Assembly: GCF_005154805.1 (NCBI RefSeq) | Contig: NZ_CP039727.1 | Location: 2,601,501 to 2,665,500 of the forward strand | Reading direction: 5' to 3' | Length of the DNA: 64,000 nt | Source of the DNA: Bacillus sp. S3 | GTDB lineage: Bacteria; Bacillota; Bacilli; Bacillales; Cytobacillaceae | Shown here: in pieces, positions 43,222-54,264 of the stretch | Layout: each line of letters begins with the position of its first letter | Numbering within the stretch: position 1 is the first letter of the stretch | The notes under the pieces: model-generated | What the model was told of the DNA's origin: nothing | Database searches by the model: none | The model's input: the letters and a program-made list of their open reading frames with translations, nothing else | Translations under genes and position numbers: made by a program

Positions 43222-43249
43222 TTAACAAATAACACTTTTCATGTATAAT
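43222..43249 (+). promoter_or_regulatory. Sigma-A-type promoter candidate for yeeI
   Basis: TTAACA (43222-43227), 16-bp spacer, TATAAT (43244-43249). It leaves a leader of about 155 nt before the gene, in which I see no known riboswitch. Confidence 0.55.
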
Positions 43250-43410
43250 ATTATCTGTGTATCAAAACAGCATTTTTCCATAAAGTGATGTTTGACAGGT
43301 AAATAATTCGTCAAGGACTCCAAATTGTTATAGTAAAAAAGTATTGAAGAATCCGCTTTTTTTATTATAATAATTTTGTGCAGATTCAATCCGGAAAGAG
43401 AGTGTTCGTA

Positions 43411-44130
43411 ATGGGACGTAAATGGAACAATATTAAAGAAAAGAAAGCGTCAAAAGACGCAAATACAAGCCGTATTTATGCAAAATTCGGGGTTGAAATT
43501 TATGTAGCTGCAAGGCAGGGTGAACCAAATCCCGAATCTAATCAGGCGTTAAAATTCGTTCTAGAGCGGGCCAAAACATACAATGTGCCTAGACACATTA
43601 TTGATCGTGCGATAGAAAAAGCAAAAGGCGGGTCTGAAGAAAGCTATACCGAGCTTCGTTATGAAGGATTTGGTCCGAATGGATCAATGGTCATCGTCGA
43701 TGCGCTAACAAACAACGTTAACCGTACTGCTTCAGATGTTCGCGCGGCATTTGGTAAAAATGGCGGGAACATGGGTGTCAGTGGTTCTGTCGCTTATATG
43801 TTTGATGCAACAGCGGTTATTGGTGTGGAAGGAAAATCCTCCGATGACGTGCTTGAATTGTTAATGGAAGCAGATGTTGACGTACGTGACATTATCGAAG
43901 AAGAAGAGTCAGTGATTGTCTATGCGGAACCTGATCAGTTCCATGCCATGCAAGAAGCTTTCAAGCAAGCAGGTATCACTGAATTTACCGTTGCCGAATT
44001 AACGATGCTGCCACAAAATGAAATCACGCTTCCAGAGGATGGACTTGCTAAATTCGAAAAAATGATTGATGTATTAGAAGATTTAGAAGATGTGCAACAA
44101 GTATACCACAACGTGGATTTAGGCGAATAA
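43411..44130 (+). CDS. yeeI: YebC/PmpR-family regulator YeeI
   Basis: The 239-residue protein is nearly identical by eye to B. subtilis Yee[21 protein letters not shown] at the start, RYEGFGPNG in the middle, and [13 protein letters not shown] at the end. YebC-type proteins have recently been linked to translation through stalling-prone motifs as well as to transcriptional regulation. ATG at 43411 is used because AAAGAGAGTG precedes it and MGRKW is the conserved start; an earlier frame start at 43378 is not supported. Confidence 0.95.
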   Translation: MGRKWNNIKEKKASKDANTSRIYAKFGVEIYVAARQGEPNPESNQALKFVLERAKTYNVPRHIIDRAIEKAKGGSEESYTELRYEGFGPNGSMVIVDALTNNVNRTASDVRAAFGKNGGNMGVSGSVAYMFDATAVIGVEGKSSDDVLELLMEADVDVRDIIEEEESVIVYAEPDQFHAMQEAFKQAGITEFTVAELTMLPQNEITLPEDGLAKFEKMIDVLEDLEDVQQVYHNVDLGE

Positions 44131-44135
44131 AAAAC

Positions 44136-44167
44136 AGGCAGGCCGATGTGGTCTGCCTATTTTTTTG
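44136..44167. terminator. Shared terminator, yeeI and EamA gene
   Basis: AGGCAGGCC (44136-44144) pairs with GGTCTGCCT (44150-44158) with one G-T pair, then seven Ts. The right arm overlaps the stop of the convergent gene. Confidence 0.8.
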
Positions 44168-45068
44168 AAGCGGATAATATAAAAATAGTGGAGATGATTG
44201 AAAAAGAACCGATCCACTCTGCCGCACCAAAGGTAACATGGAGCCAGGCTACGGCCAAAAAGGATGCGGATAATGGTTCAACACAGGCGAGCAGGCTTGC
44301 TTCGGATGCTCGGATATACTTCAAACTCTCCATATAGCAAAAGAAAGCAATTAACGTGCCAAAAACGACGACAAATACTACCGCTAAAAAGGATGTAAGA
44401 TTCCAACTACCTTGAAATTTCCACGGTGGATGAATGAAACTGAATCCGATGCCTCCAATTGTCATTCCCCAGCCCACAGTAATCAGAGAGCCCCATTTAG
44501 ACAGCAGGCTGCCTGGATAAAGTGTATAAAACGCAAGCGCAAACGCTGATAGAATTCCCCAGAATAACGCCGGACCGGAAATGGACAGCGAATGAACACT
44601 TCCTTTTGTGACTAGAAGAAAAGTGCCAAAAAGGGCTAGGCCGATCGCAATCACTTCTTTTTTTGCGGGCAATGATTTTGCTCGCAGGCATAAAAACACA
44701 GCGATGATAACCGGAGCGAGATACTGTAAGACTGTTGCCGTAGCCGCATTTCCATGCTCAATTGCTGCAAAATAAGTATATTGAACACCAAACATGCCAA
44801 TGATGCCAAAGATAATAAGACGAATGACATCCTGTTTATTTTTCCAAACGCTCCAAATATTTTGTTTCCCAACGGTTTGAGAAAAAAACAATAAACCCAT
44901 TCCCGAAAATATCAAGCGGGTAACGACAAGCCAGTTCGTGCTGTAGCCTTGCTGATGAAACAGATATTGGGCAACTGTGCCGGATACTCCCCAAAAGGTT
45001 GCGGCTATTAGTACTAAAATAATTCCTTTTGCCCTTGGGTAGGGCATTACTGCACCTTGCGAATTCAT
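44157..45068 (-). CDS. EamA/DMT-family permease
   Basis: The 303-residue protein has ten predicted helices in two EamA repeats; signatures are ATFWGVSGTVAQYLF near the N-terminus, AIEHGNAATATVLQYLAPVIIAVF (about 95-118) and ESLKYIRASEASLLACVEPLSASFLA (about 245-270). Such carriers export amino acids or related metabolites; the substrate is unknown. Start ATG at 45068 follows GGGGGGAAAG. Convergent with yeeI. Confidence 0.88.
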   Translation of the reverse strand: MNSQGAVMPYPRAKGIILVLIAATFWGVSGTVAQYLFHQQGYSTNWLVVTRLIFSGMGLLFFSQTVGKQNIWSVWKNKQDVIRLIIFGIIGMFGVQYTYFAAIEHGNAATATVLQYLAPVIIAVFLCLRAKSLPAKKEVIAIGLALFGTFLLVTKGSVHSLSISGPALFWGILSAFALAFYTLYPGSLLSKWGSLITVGWGMTIGGIGFSFIHPPWKFQGSWNLTSFLAVVFVVVFGTLIAFFCYMESLKYIRASEASLLACVEPLSASFLAVAWLHVTFGAAEWIGSFSIISTIFILSASKK

Positions 45069-45300
45069 GTCTTTCCCCCCAAAACGTTTTCCTACATCTC
45101 TGCTATTCTATAAATATAACAAAACATTATAACATTTTTAAGGCAGCTGGTTTAAAAATATCTCTAATAAATGGATAGGATTTTCCTGCTATATTTCAGC
45201 TTACTTCCGCTAACTTACAACTATCAACATGCTAGCTAACTGATATTCTCTTGCTAAAAGGAGTTAGCGTACAGTTGAAGCCGTATTTTCGCTTTATCCC

Positions 45301-45328
45301 TTTAACGTATGGTAATATACACTATAAT
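45301..45328 (+). promoter_or_regulatory. Promoter of the YbaK-like gene
   Basis: TTTAAC (45301-45306), 16-bp spacer, TATAAT (45323-45328). The start codon at 45351 would lie about 15-17 nt into the transcript, a very short leader. Confidence 0.5.
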
Positions 45329-45350
45329 ACATATGGAAAGGATGAATAAG

Positions 45351-45866
45351 GTGTCACTAGAAAGTGTAAAAGCCCATTTCAAACAATGGAATCGTGAAAT
45401 GGACGTCATGGAATTTGAAACATCCAGTGCGACTGTTGATCAAGCGGCTGAAACCATTGGGGTAATCCCTGCTCGTATTGCCAAGACATTGTCCTTTAGA
45501 GGTGCAGATGAAAAAGCGATCTTGATTGTGGCTGCCGGCGATGCAAAAGTTGATAACAAAAAGTTTCGGCAAAAATTTGGGTTCAAGCCTCGGATGCTTG
45601 CTCCAGAAGAAGTACTTGAGCAAACAGGTCATGCGATTGGCGGGGTTTGCCCATTTGGATTGAACCATGATCTTAAGGTTTACTTGGACGTGTCCATGCA
45701 AAGATTCGATACTTTATTTCCCGCCTGCGGCAGTACGAACTCTGCCATCGAGTTGACGAAGGAAGAATTATTTCACTATTCGTTTGCTATTGAGTGGGTA
45801 GATGTGTGTAAAGGATGGGAAGAGAACGAGCATACAGCAAAAGTCAGCCAGCAACTCGAAGTTTAA
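45351..45866 (+). CDS. YbaK/EbsC-type aminoacyl-tRNA deacylase
   Basis: The 171-residue protein shows the family path: SSATVDQAAETIGVIPARIAKTLSF, ILIVAAGDAKVDNKKFRQKFG (the conserved lysine), GGVCPFGL and FPACGSTNSAIELTKEEL. YbaK/PrdX-type proteins hydrolyse mischarged aminoacyl-tRNAs such as Cys-tRNA-Pro or Ala-tRNA-Pro. GTG at 45351 is chosen since AAAGGATG lies at correct distance; the ATG codons at 45333 and 45342 do not fit. Stand-alone gene. Confidence 0.88.
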   Translation: MSLESVKAHFKQWNREMDVMEFETSSATVDQAAETIGVIPARIAKTLSFRGADEKAILIVAAGDAKVDNKKFRQKFGFKPRMLAPEEVLEQTGHAIGGVCPFGLNHDLKVYLDVSMQRFDTLFPACGSTNSAIELTKEELFHYSFAIEWVDVCKGWEENEHTAKVSQQLEV

Positions 45867-45872
45867 CTAATA

Positions 45873-45909
45873 AAAGGATGTGAATCATAAAGATTGCACA
45901 TCCTTTATT
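45873..45909. terminator. Bidirectional terminator
   Basis: AAAGGATGTG (45873-45882) pairs with CACATCCTTT (45897-45906). It serves the deacylase gene and the convergent 134-aa gene. Confidence 0.75.
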
Positions 45910-46314
45910 CTATCTCGGAGTTATTGGCTTAACTGTAATGGCCGGAGTGTAATTTGTAACCAGGCATCCCTCTAAATTAGTGGGATTTAATAATCCTAGG
46001 TTAAGCGCTGCTTTTATTTTTGCATCATCCGGCTTTTTAACCACCTGAATGAGATCATTCATCTGTAATTCTTCTAATCTTTCAACGGTTACCACTTCAT
46101 TGTATTTCTCCGTTTTTCGAATTTGCCTTTGCAGCTTGTAACCACTCACGGTAATTTCCCCTTTATGATTGGATCCAACCAGATGATTAAAATAGGTTTG
46201 AAATGCTTCCTTTAATTGATTCATTTCAAATTCGATTTCTTTTTTTTGTTTATTCAGCTCGTAATACCTGACCAACATCTCACCTGTTATCAAGGAATCA
46301 TTGTTTTTTAACAA
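45910..46314 (-). CDS. Hypothetical protein, 134 aa
   Basis: The first half is a helical, charged region (YYELNKQKKEIEFEMNQLKEAFQTYF, about 17-43) able to form a coiled coil. It is followed by SNHKGEITVSGYKLQRQIRKTEKYN and a helix-rich middle ending in a proline-containing tail (TPAITVKPITPR). I recognise no family; the layout is a little like phage Gp157-type or single-strand-binding accessory proteins, but this is weak. TTG at 46314 follows GGGAGGCGAGG. Confidence 0.6.
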   Translation of the reverse strand: MLKNNDSLITGEMLVRYYELNKQKKEIEFEMNQLKEAFQTYFNHLVGSNHKGEITVSGYKLQRQIRKTEKYNEVVTVERLEELQMNDLIQVVKKPDDAKIKAALNLGLLNPTNLEGCLVTNYTPAITVKPITPR

Positions 46315-46474
46315 TATCCTCGCCTCCCTACGAACGTATATTCCATTTTATGATGAGTGCCGGAAAATATAACCAATCGAACTGAAATAAAAAACATTTG
46401 CATTCCTGAGCATATAATGGCAAGCTTAAGTATGATAAAAAACTTCATTGGAAAGAACATTATAGGTGATTAAT

Positions 46475-46861
46475 ATGATTGAAGTAAAAACTTCTAAGCT
46501 TAGTGATGGGGATTTAAATAGAGGGGTATTTGCAACTCGTGATATTGCTAAAGGGGAGCTAATTCATGCGGCACCTGTTATTCCTTACCCTAATGAGGAG
46601 CATGTTCACATTGAAAAGACCTTACTGGCTGATTATGCATTTGAGTATGGAATCAACCATACAGCGTTTGTTTTAGGATACGGTATGTTGTTTAACCATT
46701 CGTATGAGCCCAACGCCACTTATGAAATAAATTTTCCAAATCACACGTTTGATTTTTATGCTTACAAGGATATCAAAGCAGGCGAAGAAATCCTCATCAA
46801 TTATAACGGCGACGAGGACGACAATGAACCACTTTGGTTTCATAAAGATGAAAATAAATAA
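46475..46861 (+). CDS. Small SET-domain protein (putative lysine methyltransferase)
   Basis: This 128-residue protein is a minimal SET domain: RGVFATRDIAKGELIHAAPVI (SAM-binding strand), GYGMLFNHSYEPNATYEIN (NHS motif that forms the SET pseudoknot) and YKDIKAGEEILINYNGDEDD (end motif with the catalytic Tyr). Bacterial SET proteins of this size are known in Bacillus, and their targets are mostly unknown. ATG at 46475 follows AGGTGATT. Monocistronic, terminated at 46873-46910. Confidence 0.87.
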   Translation: MIEVKTSKLSDGDLNRGVFATRDIAKGELIHAAPVIPYPNEEHVHIEKTLLADYAFEYGINHTAFVLGYGMLFNHSYEPNATYEINFPNHTFDFYAYKDIKAGEEILINYNGDEDDNEPLWFHKDENK

Positions 46862-46872
46862 ACAAAAAAGAT

Positions 46873-46910
46873 AGATGGAGGCAGGTAACCTGTTTTTCCA
46901 TCTTTTTTTA
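46873..46910 (+). terminator. Terminator of the SET-domain gene
   Basis: AGATGGA (46873-46879) pairs with TCCATCT (46897-46903), then TTTTTT. Confidence 0.75.
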
Positions 46911-46968
46911 TTTTTTAAAAACTTTCTAGTGTTATACGTCGTCTAAGATTTAGCAAGGGGGGACAAAC

Positions 46969-47502
46969 GTGGAAGAAATGACAGCAGTTGTGCTAGCTAC
47001 AGAAGATAAGGAAGCACTTATTGATGAAATGATGACCAGGTATGGACAGGAGATTTTGCAGCTGGTTTATTCTTATGTAAAAAATAAAGGCTTGGCCGAA
47101 GACCTGACCCAGGATATATTTATTAAATGTTACAAATCACTTCATACATATAGTGGAAAATCAAAGCTGCGGACGTGGCTGTGGCGGATTGCGATTAATC
47201 ATTGCAAAGACTACCTGAAGAGCTGGTATAACCGAAACGTCGTCACGACAGATGAGGAACCGGCAAACAGTCAATCGAAAAAAGAAATGGTCGAGCAGGT
47301 CGTCATCCAAAAGGAAGAGGAGGATGAACTGATTGCCGCCATTATGACGTTGCCGATTAAATATCGGGAAGTGATTTATCTTTTTTATTATGAGGATTTA
47401 CCGATAAAGGAAATCGCTGTGCTCACTGATACCGGTGATAATACGGTTAAAACAAGAATGAAGCGTGCGAAAGAACTCTTGAAAAAACGATTGGAGGCAT
47501 AG
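46969..47502 (+). CDS. ECF-type RNA polymerase sigma factor
   Basis: The 177-residue protein has region 2 (VYSYVKNKGLAEDLTQDIFIKCYKSLHTYSGKSKLRTWLWRIAINHCKDYLKS, about 33-88) and region 4 (LPIKYREVIYLFYYEDLPIKEIAVLTDTGDNTVKTRMKRAKELLKKRL, about 125-175). GTG at 46969 follows GGGGGG. The next gene begins three bases after the stop, showing tight coupling. The stop-start spacing and the PadR/FtsW neighbours mark a regulatory operon; no classical zinc-binding anti-sigma gene follows. Confidence 0.93.
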   Translation: MEEMTAVVLATEDKEALIDEMMTRYGQEILQLVYSYVKNKGLAEDLTQDIFIKCYKSLHTYSGKSKLRTWLWRIAINHCKDYLKSWYNRNVVTTDEEPANSQSKKEMVEQVVIQKEEEDELIAAIMTLPIKYREVIYLFYYEDLPIKEIAVLTDTGDNTVKTRMKRAKELLKKRLEA

Positions 47503-47505
47503 TTC

Positions 47506-47913
47506 ATGGAGGATCGTTTAAAGAATTTAAAGAAATCAATGGATCAAACTGCATTTTCACAATTGAATTTTACCGACCAGCACCGTAAAGACATTCGTGA
47601 AAAAATCAATAAACAGAAAGACAATGAAGAAGATATATTCCTAGCAATCATGCAGCTTCTTGTCCAGGAAAAAACGGGCTTCGAATTGGCACAACGTTTA
47701 CGGGGACGCGGCATCCGGAAATTCGAGGATAACGAAGGATATCTCTATATTTTGCTCCATCGAATGGAACAGAACCAGTGGATACAAGCAGCCTGGGACA
47801 GATCGAATACAAAATATTACCGCATTACTGTTAAAGGTAAAAAGGTACTGCAAAAAGCTGCAAAAAAACAAACGAAAACACGATTTGAGCTTAAAGAATT
47901 GCTTGAGGGGTGA
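47506..47913 (+). CDS. PadR-like regulator with anti-sigma-like N-terminus
   Basis: Residues 44-115 form a PadR winged helix (IMQLLVQEKTGFELAQRLRGRGIRKFEDNEGYLYILLHRMEQNQWIQAAW, then KYYRITVKGKKVLQKA). The first 38 residues (MEDRLKNLKKSMDQTAFSQL, then TDQHRKDIREKINK) are an extra helical segment that looks like the cytoplasmic N-terminus of small anti-sigma factors. The gene is 3 bp after the sigma gene and 7 bp before the FtsW-like gene. Anti-sigma function is inferred from this segment and its place; the PadR DNA-binding part is clear. Confidence 0.83.
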   Translation: MEDRLKNLKKSMDQTAFSQLNFTDQHRKDIREKINKQKDNEEDIFLAIMQLLVQEKTGFELAQRLRGRGIRKFEDNEGYLYILLHRMEQNQWIQAAWDRSNTKYYRITVKGKKVLQKAAKKQTKTRFELKELLEG

Positions 47914-47920
47914 GACAAAC

Positions 47921-49201
47921 GTGGCGAATAAAAAAACTATTTTCTTAAATGAAGTGACCGGACAAATTAAATCGAAGGAAGCTAAGAAATATGTGGCAGA
48001 TGAATTAGGTTTTCACCTGAAGGAAGCAAAGAACCTATGGATGGGAAAAGGACTCTTAGAAGCAGAGGCCGAAGAAAAGGCGATTGAGCAGATGGGCAGC
48101 CCGACCAAATTGGGGATCCAAATGAACAAGCTGCACAAACCAAAGATTGATTGGTTCACCCTAATCCTATTGATTACGACCTTAGGACTTGGATTTTTAC
48201 CGATCGTTTCACTTTGGAATATAGACGAACGATATTTCTCAGTCAGTAAGACCATCATGGTTTTATTAGGAGGTGCCGCAGCATTAGGAATGATGGCAAT
48301 CGATTATCGTAAATGGAGAAATCGTGGATGGTTGTTTTATTCTCTAGGGATCCTCTTCCTAATTGTGATTAGGACTTTTTCCAACACTACGATTAATGGT
48401 GTTCCATTGTTAAGAATCCCGTCGATAATTACCTTAGAAAGCTCCATGGCTTTACCATTCTTTTTCCTTGCCTGGGCTTCGTTTTTTACAAATGAAAGGC
48501 TCAAAGTCTGGCAATTTTTCATTTTGTTTTTCCTTCCATTTTTCTTCTTCTTTACCGTTCCAAGTACACCCGTCATTTTTATGTACACGGTCATGGTATT
48601 CGTGATGATATGGTGGAGTAAATATAGTTATAAAAAAATTGGGAGTATTTTTGGAATCATGGTTAGTGGTTTCACCCTATTCGGGTGGATGGCGTGGCAA
48701 TGGCAATACCTTAAAATGTATCAAATGGAAAGATTAATGGCCTTTATAAACCCGGAGGAATATTCGAGTGGCGCGGGATACCTGGTATTGCGTGTGAAAG
48801 AATTAATGACTGAAGCAGGGTGGTTTGGACACCCGGTGAATAAGGAATTTATCCCGTCCGCACATACAGATTTTGTTTTTGTAAGCTTAACTTATATTTA
48901 CGGCTGGCTTTTTGCGGCTGCCTTAGTTTCCATTCTTTCCTTATTTATGGTTAGAATCATTGCCATTTCTTTTAAGATTCAAGACTCATATGCAAAGCTT
49001 CTTTTGATTGGTGCAGTTACATTATATGGTGTTCAGTTGGCCTGCAACGTTGGCATGGCACTAGGGGTTTTTCCACAAACGTCCATTTCATTGCCATTTA
49101 TCAGTTATGGGCTGATGCCCGTTTTGTTAAATTCCTTTTTAATCGGGGTTGTGTTAAGCGTGTACCGGCGCAAGGATTTCCTCTCACACCGAATTGTTTG
49201 A
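47921..49201 (+). CDS. FtsW/RodA/SpoVE-family protein with N-terminal HAAS-like domain
   Basis: The 426-residue protein starts with a cytoplasmic helical domain (about 10-70: KEAKKYVADELGFHLKEAKN, then GLLEAEAEEKAIEQMGSP) of the HAAS/permease-prefix type, which is commonly paired with PadR regulators. A membrane region of nine or ten helices follows, with EFIPSAHTDFVFVSLTYIYGW and a closing SLPFISYGLMPVLLNS, both SEDS-family signatures. SEDS proteins polymerise glycan strands during growth, division or sporulation. GTG at 47921 follows GAGGGGTGAG. Third gene of the sigma operon. Confidence 0.87.
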   Translation: MANKKTIFLNEVTGQIKSKEAKKYVADELGFHLKEAKNLWMGKGLLEAEAEEKAIEQMGSPTKLGIQMNKLHKPKIDWFTLILLITTLGLGFLPIVSLWNIDERYFSVSKTIMVLLGGAAALGMMAIDYRKWRNRGWLFYSLGILFLIVIRTFSNTTINGVPLLRIPSIITLESSMALPFFFLAWASFFTNERLKVWQFFILFFLPFFFFFTVPSTPVIFMYTVMVFVMIWWSKYSYKKIGSIFGIMVSGFTLFGWMAWQWQYLKMYQMERLMAFINPEEYSSGAGYLVLRVKELMTEAGWFGHPVNKEFIPSAHTDFVFVSLTYIYGWLFAAALVSILSLFMVRIIAISFKIQDSYAKLLLIGAVTLYGVQLACNVGMALGVFPQTSISLPFISYGLMPVLLNSFLIGVVLSVYRRKDFLSHRIV

Positions 49202-49251
49202 TTATACGTCAAAAACATCCGTCAAGGTGGTCAAATGGAAAGATCGTTAGA

Positions 49252-49292
49252 CACCGCTCCGGTATCCACTGGAGCGGTGCTGCTATTTTAAT
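49252..49292 (+). terminator. Terminator-like stem after the sigma operon
   Basis: CACCGCTCC (49252-49260) pairs exactly with GGAGCGGTG (49271-49279). The following sequence has only a short T-run (TATTTTAATT). Confidence 0.65.
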
Positions 49293-49310
49293 TCTGAAAG
49301 TTTTCCGCTA

Positions 49311-51947
<2,637 letters not shown>

Positions 51948-51999
51948 TTAGCAGTAGTAAATGAGAATAAAAAGTCTATATTAACCATTTTTTACATGC

Positions 52000-52097
52000 T
52001 ATAATTAAATTAGGAAGAGTTCCAAAAATAGTTTAACCTTGATATAGCAATTAAAACGCAGGATGAATTGAAGTGTAAATTCATCGTGCGTTTTTTT
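52000..52097 (+). ncRNA. Candidate small RNA divergent from rph
   Basis: TATAAT (52000-52005) is followed by a short stem GGAA-GAG-TTCC (52013-52023) and a strong terminator: AAACGCA-GATGAATT (52054-52069) pairing with 52078-52093 with one mismatch, plus seven Ts. No reading frame with a ribosome site occurs between. The -35 region is not clear. It lies directly upstream of rph on the other strand. Confidence 0.4.
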
Positions 52098-52179
52098 GTG
52101 TTCACGTCATGTTTTTATGCTCTTTTCTTTTTTTTGGGCTAGACTAGAAACTGTTAATAAAAGGTAAAGGGGTTAGTAA

Positions 52180-52479
52180 ATGACCAAGCATGAGGTGTTC
52201 AAAATATTGGTGTTGATTGAATCTGTTTACCCGTCTTTTGTTACGAAAGATGATACCGTTCTTCAATGGTTGGAATTTGGCAAGCAAATGGATTATCACC
52301 AGGTAATGAAAAACGTACTAACACATATTCGGAAAAGTCCATATCCACCAACTATTGCAGACATTATTGAAGGTAAAGTAGAAGTTATCAAAGGAAGCGG
52401 CCAAATCCAAATGGAAAGCTGGAGATCCATACCGGCTTGGATGATGGAATATACACTGAAGCAGGATGTACAAAATTGA
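52180..52479 (+). CDS. Orphan replicative helicase loader/inhibitor (phage G39P-like)
   Basis: The 99-residue protein reads MTKHEVFKILVLIESVYPSF at the start and HIRKSPYPPTIADIIEGKVE in the middle, the pattern of the small phage protein (SPP1 G39P family) that loads and inhibits replicative helicase. The C-terminal third (SWRSIPAWMMEYTLKQDV) may be the flexible tail that contacts helicase. In phages it sits in a replication module; here no helicase, DnaD or recombination gene is near. ATG follows AAAGGGG. It may be a prophage remnant or a captured regulator. Confidence 0.7.
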   Translation: MTKHEVFKILVLIESVYPSFVTKDDTVLQWLEFGKQMDYHQVMKNVLTHIRKSPYPPTIADIIEGKVEVIKGSGQIQMESWRSIPAWMMEYTLKQDVQN

Positions 52480-52613
52480 GTAGCACAAGAAGGATTGAAA
52501 ATATTTAGCGATTGTCACCAACATAGTTTAGCAAAATTCAGGACTCCTGCCCATGCCTTTTTATGGTTTCAACATACTCTAGACTGTAACCTATATAAAG
52601 GAGAGATGCTCAA

Positions 52614-52943
52614 ATGAACGATATGAGACAATTTGGTGCAGGTATGGGAGGATTTCCAGGCGTGGGTGGATATAGCGGATTGGGATTGAGTGGATTCCCA
52701 GGCGTGACTGGATATAGCGGTATGGGAATGGGTGGATACCCAAGTTACGGTGGATATGGCGGTATAGGAATGGGAGGATACCCTGGATATGGTTGGCATG
52801 GCGGCTGGCATGGCGGCTGGGGTGGAGGATTCCCTGGTCACGGCTGGCATGGCGGCTGGGGCGGTGGATTCCCGGGTCACGGCTGGCACGGGGGCTGGGG
52901 TGGAGGATTCCCTGGTCACGGCTGGCACGGCGGCTGGGGTTGA
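52614..52943 (+). CDS. Gly/Trp/His-rich repeat protein, 109 aa
   Basis: After MNDMRQFGAG the sequence is built of Gly/Tyr/Phe/Pro repeats (GGYSGLG, GGYPSYGG) and ends in three copies of GGFPGHGWHGGWG (residues 71-109). No signal peptide is seen. This composition suggests a structural or coat-like protein or one with metal-binding His clusters, and I cannot name a family. The ATG follows AAAGGAGAG at suitable spacing. The DNA repeat unit is 39 bp, so size is likely to vary. Confidence 0.7.
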   Translation: MNDMRQFGAGMGGFPGVGGYSGLGLSGFPGVTGYSGMGMGGYPSYGGYGGIGMGGYPGYGWHGGWHGGWGGGFPGHGWHGGWGGGFPGHGWHGGWGGGFPGHGWHGGWG

Positions 52944-53016
52944 TTCCCAGGCTGCATAGGGGCAACACCCATTTACCTTAATTGGAGACAGAATATAGAA
53001 TTTTATATGTCATAAT

Positions 53017-53047
53017 GAAAAAAGCCTTGGTCATTCAAGGCTTTTTT
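53017..53047. terminator. Terminator after Gly-rich gene
   Basis: AAAAAGCCTTG pairs with CAAGGCTTTTT around a six-base loop. Confidence 0.85.
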
Positions 53048-53098
53048 CTGTGAGAATGAATTTCTTAAAACAGAAAGGATTCTGTCTTTCAACTCCCA

Positions 53099-54145
53099 CT
53101 AATTTGATTTTAATTGTGAGAGGGTGTCTTTATCACAAATAACGAAGAGCTGTGCGGTATCTGGGATGTGGTCGTCTAGTTTTTGATTAATGTGAAGGTC
53201 GCCGCGATCGGCAACAAGTGTGGCCCCTTTGTTAAGCAAATCTACGAAGGCATCACGATAGGTTTGCCATTCGGCTTGTTTTGGAATTTCAAACACGGAT
53301 TCTCCATACTGGGTGCTCAACAGTTCTGAATACATATGGGTAACACCAGGCGAGAATAAAGATCTAACGGCTGCATGGGAGATCATTTCCTGTGTAGGAA
53401 TAAATTCATCTACATTCACATGCTTGAATAGGGGGATATGGCATTGATTAATTACTTCGGCGGTCACATGAATATTTTTATTATATTTTTCTTCCAGTGT
53501 CGTAATCGCAGTCGCAATTAATAATGTTTTCCCATCCACAAGCAGCGGATCTTTCGTTGCAAAATTATCCTGCGTGATTTGATCAGCAAAAATAATTACA
53601 CCTTTTGCTTTCGGTAAATTTGCTTGAAGGAGAATATCTTCATTCGTCGCATCACCATGAACATAATGGAGCCGTTCGTTGATTAATGGAGATTTTTCCA
53701 AAACATCAATAATAACAATATCAATCTTTTTATCTGATTTAAAAATTTCATCAATGGCTAATCTGGACTTCGCATTCCATCCAACCAAAATGATATGATT
53801 TTTGCCAGTATATTTCATTTTTCCTCCGAGTTTCAATTTATCGATAAAATAGACAGAATCAATAATTTTTCCAATAAAGACACTGACAAGGGCAATACCT
53901 GTGATATAAAGAATAATGGTATAGAACTTACCTGTGTTGGTAACTGGGGTATAGTCTCCAAACCCTACCGTTGCAAGGGTAGTGAGCACCCAATATAAAG
54001 AGGTTAAAAAAGATTGAAATGTTTTAGGCTCAATCCAATAGATCGTAAAAGCGGCCAATATGATATATAAAATGAAAAATGGAAAAAAGATTTTATTCCG
54101 AAGTTTCACTAAGTAATAGAGCCATTTTTTCAAATGCATTCCCAC
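53099..54145 (-). CDS. Potassium channel protein with RCK (TrkA-N) domain, YugO-like
   Basis: Two membrane helices (about 18-40 and 75-100) flank the pore with the selectivity filter TTLATVGFGDYTP (about 55-67). An RCK NAD-binding domain follows (KNHIILVGWNAKSRLAIDEI, about 113-132) and a C-terminal TrkA-C-like part. The layout equals B. subtilis YugO, the channel behind electrical signalling in biofilms, though orthology is not proven. The RCK nucleotide motif is degenerate (GWNAKS). GTG at 54145 or ATG at 54139 are the starts. Confidence 0.87.
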   Translation of the reverse strand: MGMHLKKWLYYLVKLRNKIFFPFFILYIILAAFTIYWIEPKTFQSFLTSLYWVLTTLATVGFGDYTPVTNTGKFYTIILYITGIALVSVFIGKIIDSVYFIDKLKLGGKMKYTGKNHIILVGWNAKSRLAIDEIFKSDKKIDIVIIDVLEKSPLINERLHYVHGDATNEDILLQANLPKAKGVIIFADQITQDNFATKDPLLVDGKTLLIATAITTLEEKYNKNIHVTAEVINQCHIPLFKHVNVDEFIPTQEMISHAAVRSLFSPGVTHMYSELLSTQYGESVFEIPKQAEWQTYRDAFVDLLNKGATLVADRGDLHINQKLDDHIPDTAQLFVICDKDTLSQLKSN

Positions 54146-54227
54146 AGATATGCATCCTGCCTTTCATGTGAACGAATACCCTTATATTTCCCAAATGGTG
54201 CCAAAAAATCAGTATTATGTAATAACC

Positions 54228-54262
54228 CATAAAAAAAACCCATCACCACTTGGGGATGAGGT
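54228..54262 (-). terminator. Terminator of the gerP-like cluster
   Basis: Reading the reverse strand, a GC-rich imperfect stem (CTCATCCCC ... GTGATGGG) precedes eight Ts (positions 54237 down to 54230). Confidence 0.55.
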
Positions 54263-54264
54263 AA

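Noticed and set aside
45208-45269. CGCTAACT ... AGTTAGCG inverted repeat, riboswitch candidate
   Set aside because: Only 8 bp with a 46-base loop, and it lies upstream of the YbaK promoter; no known RNA fits.
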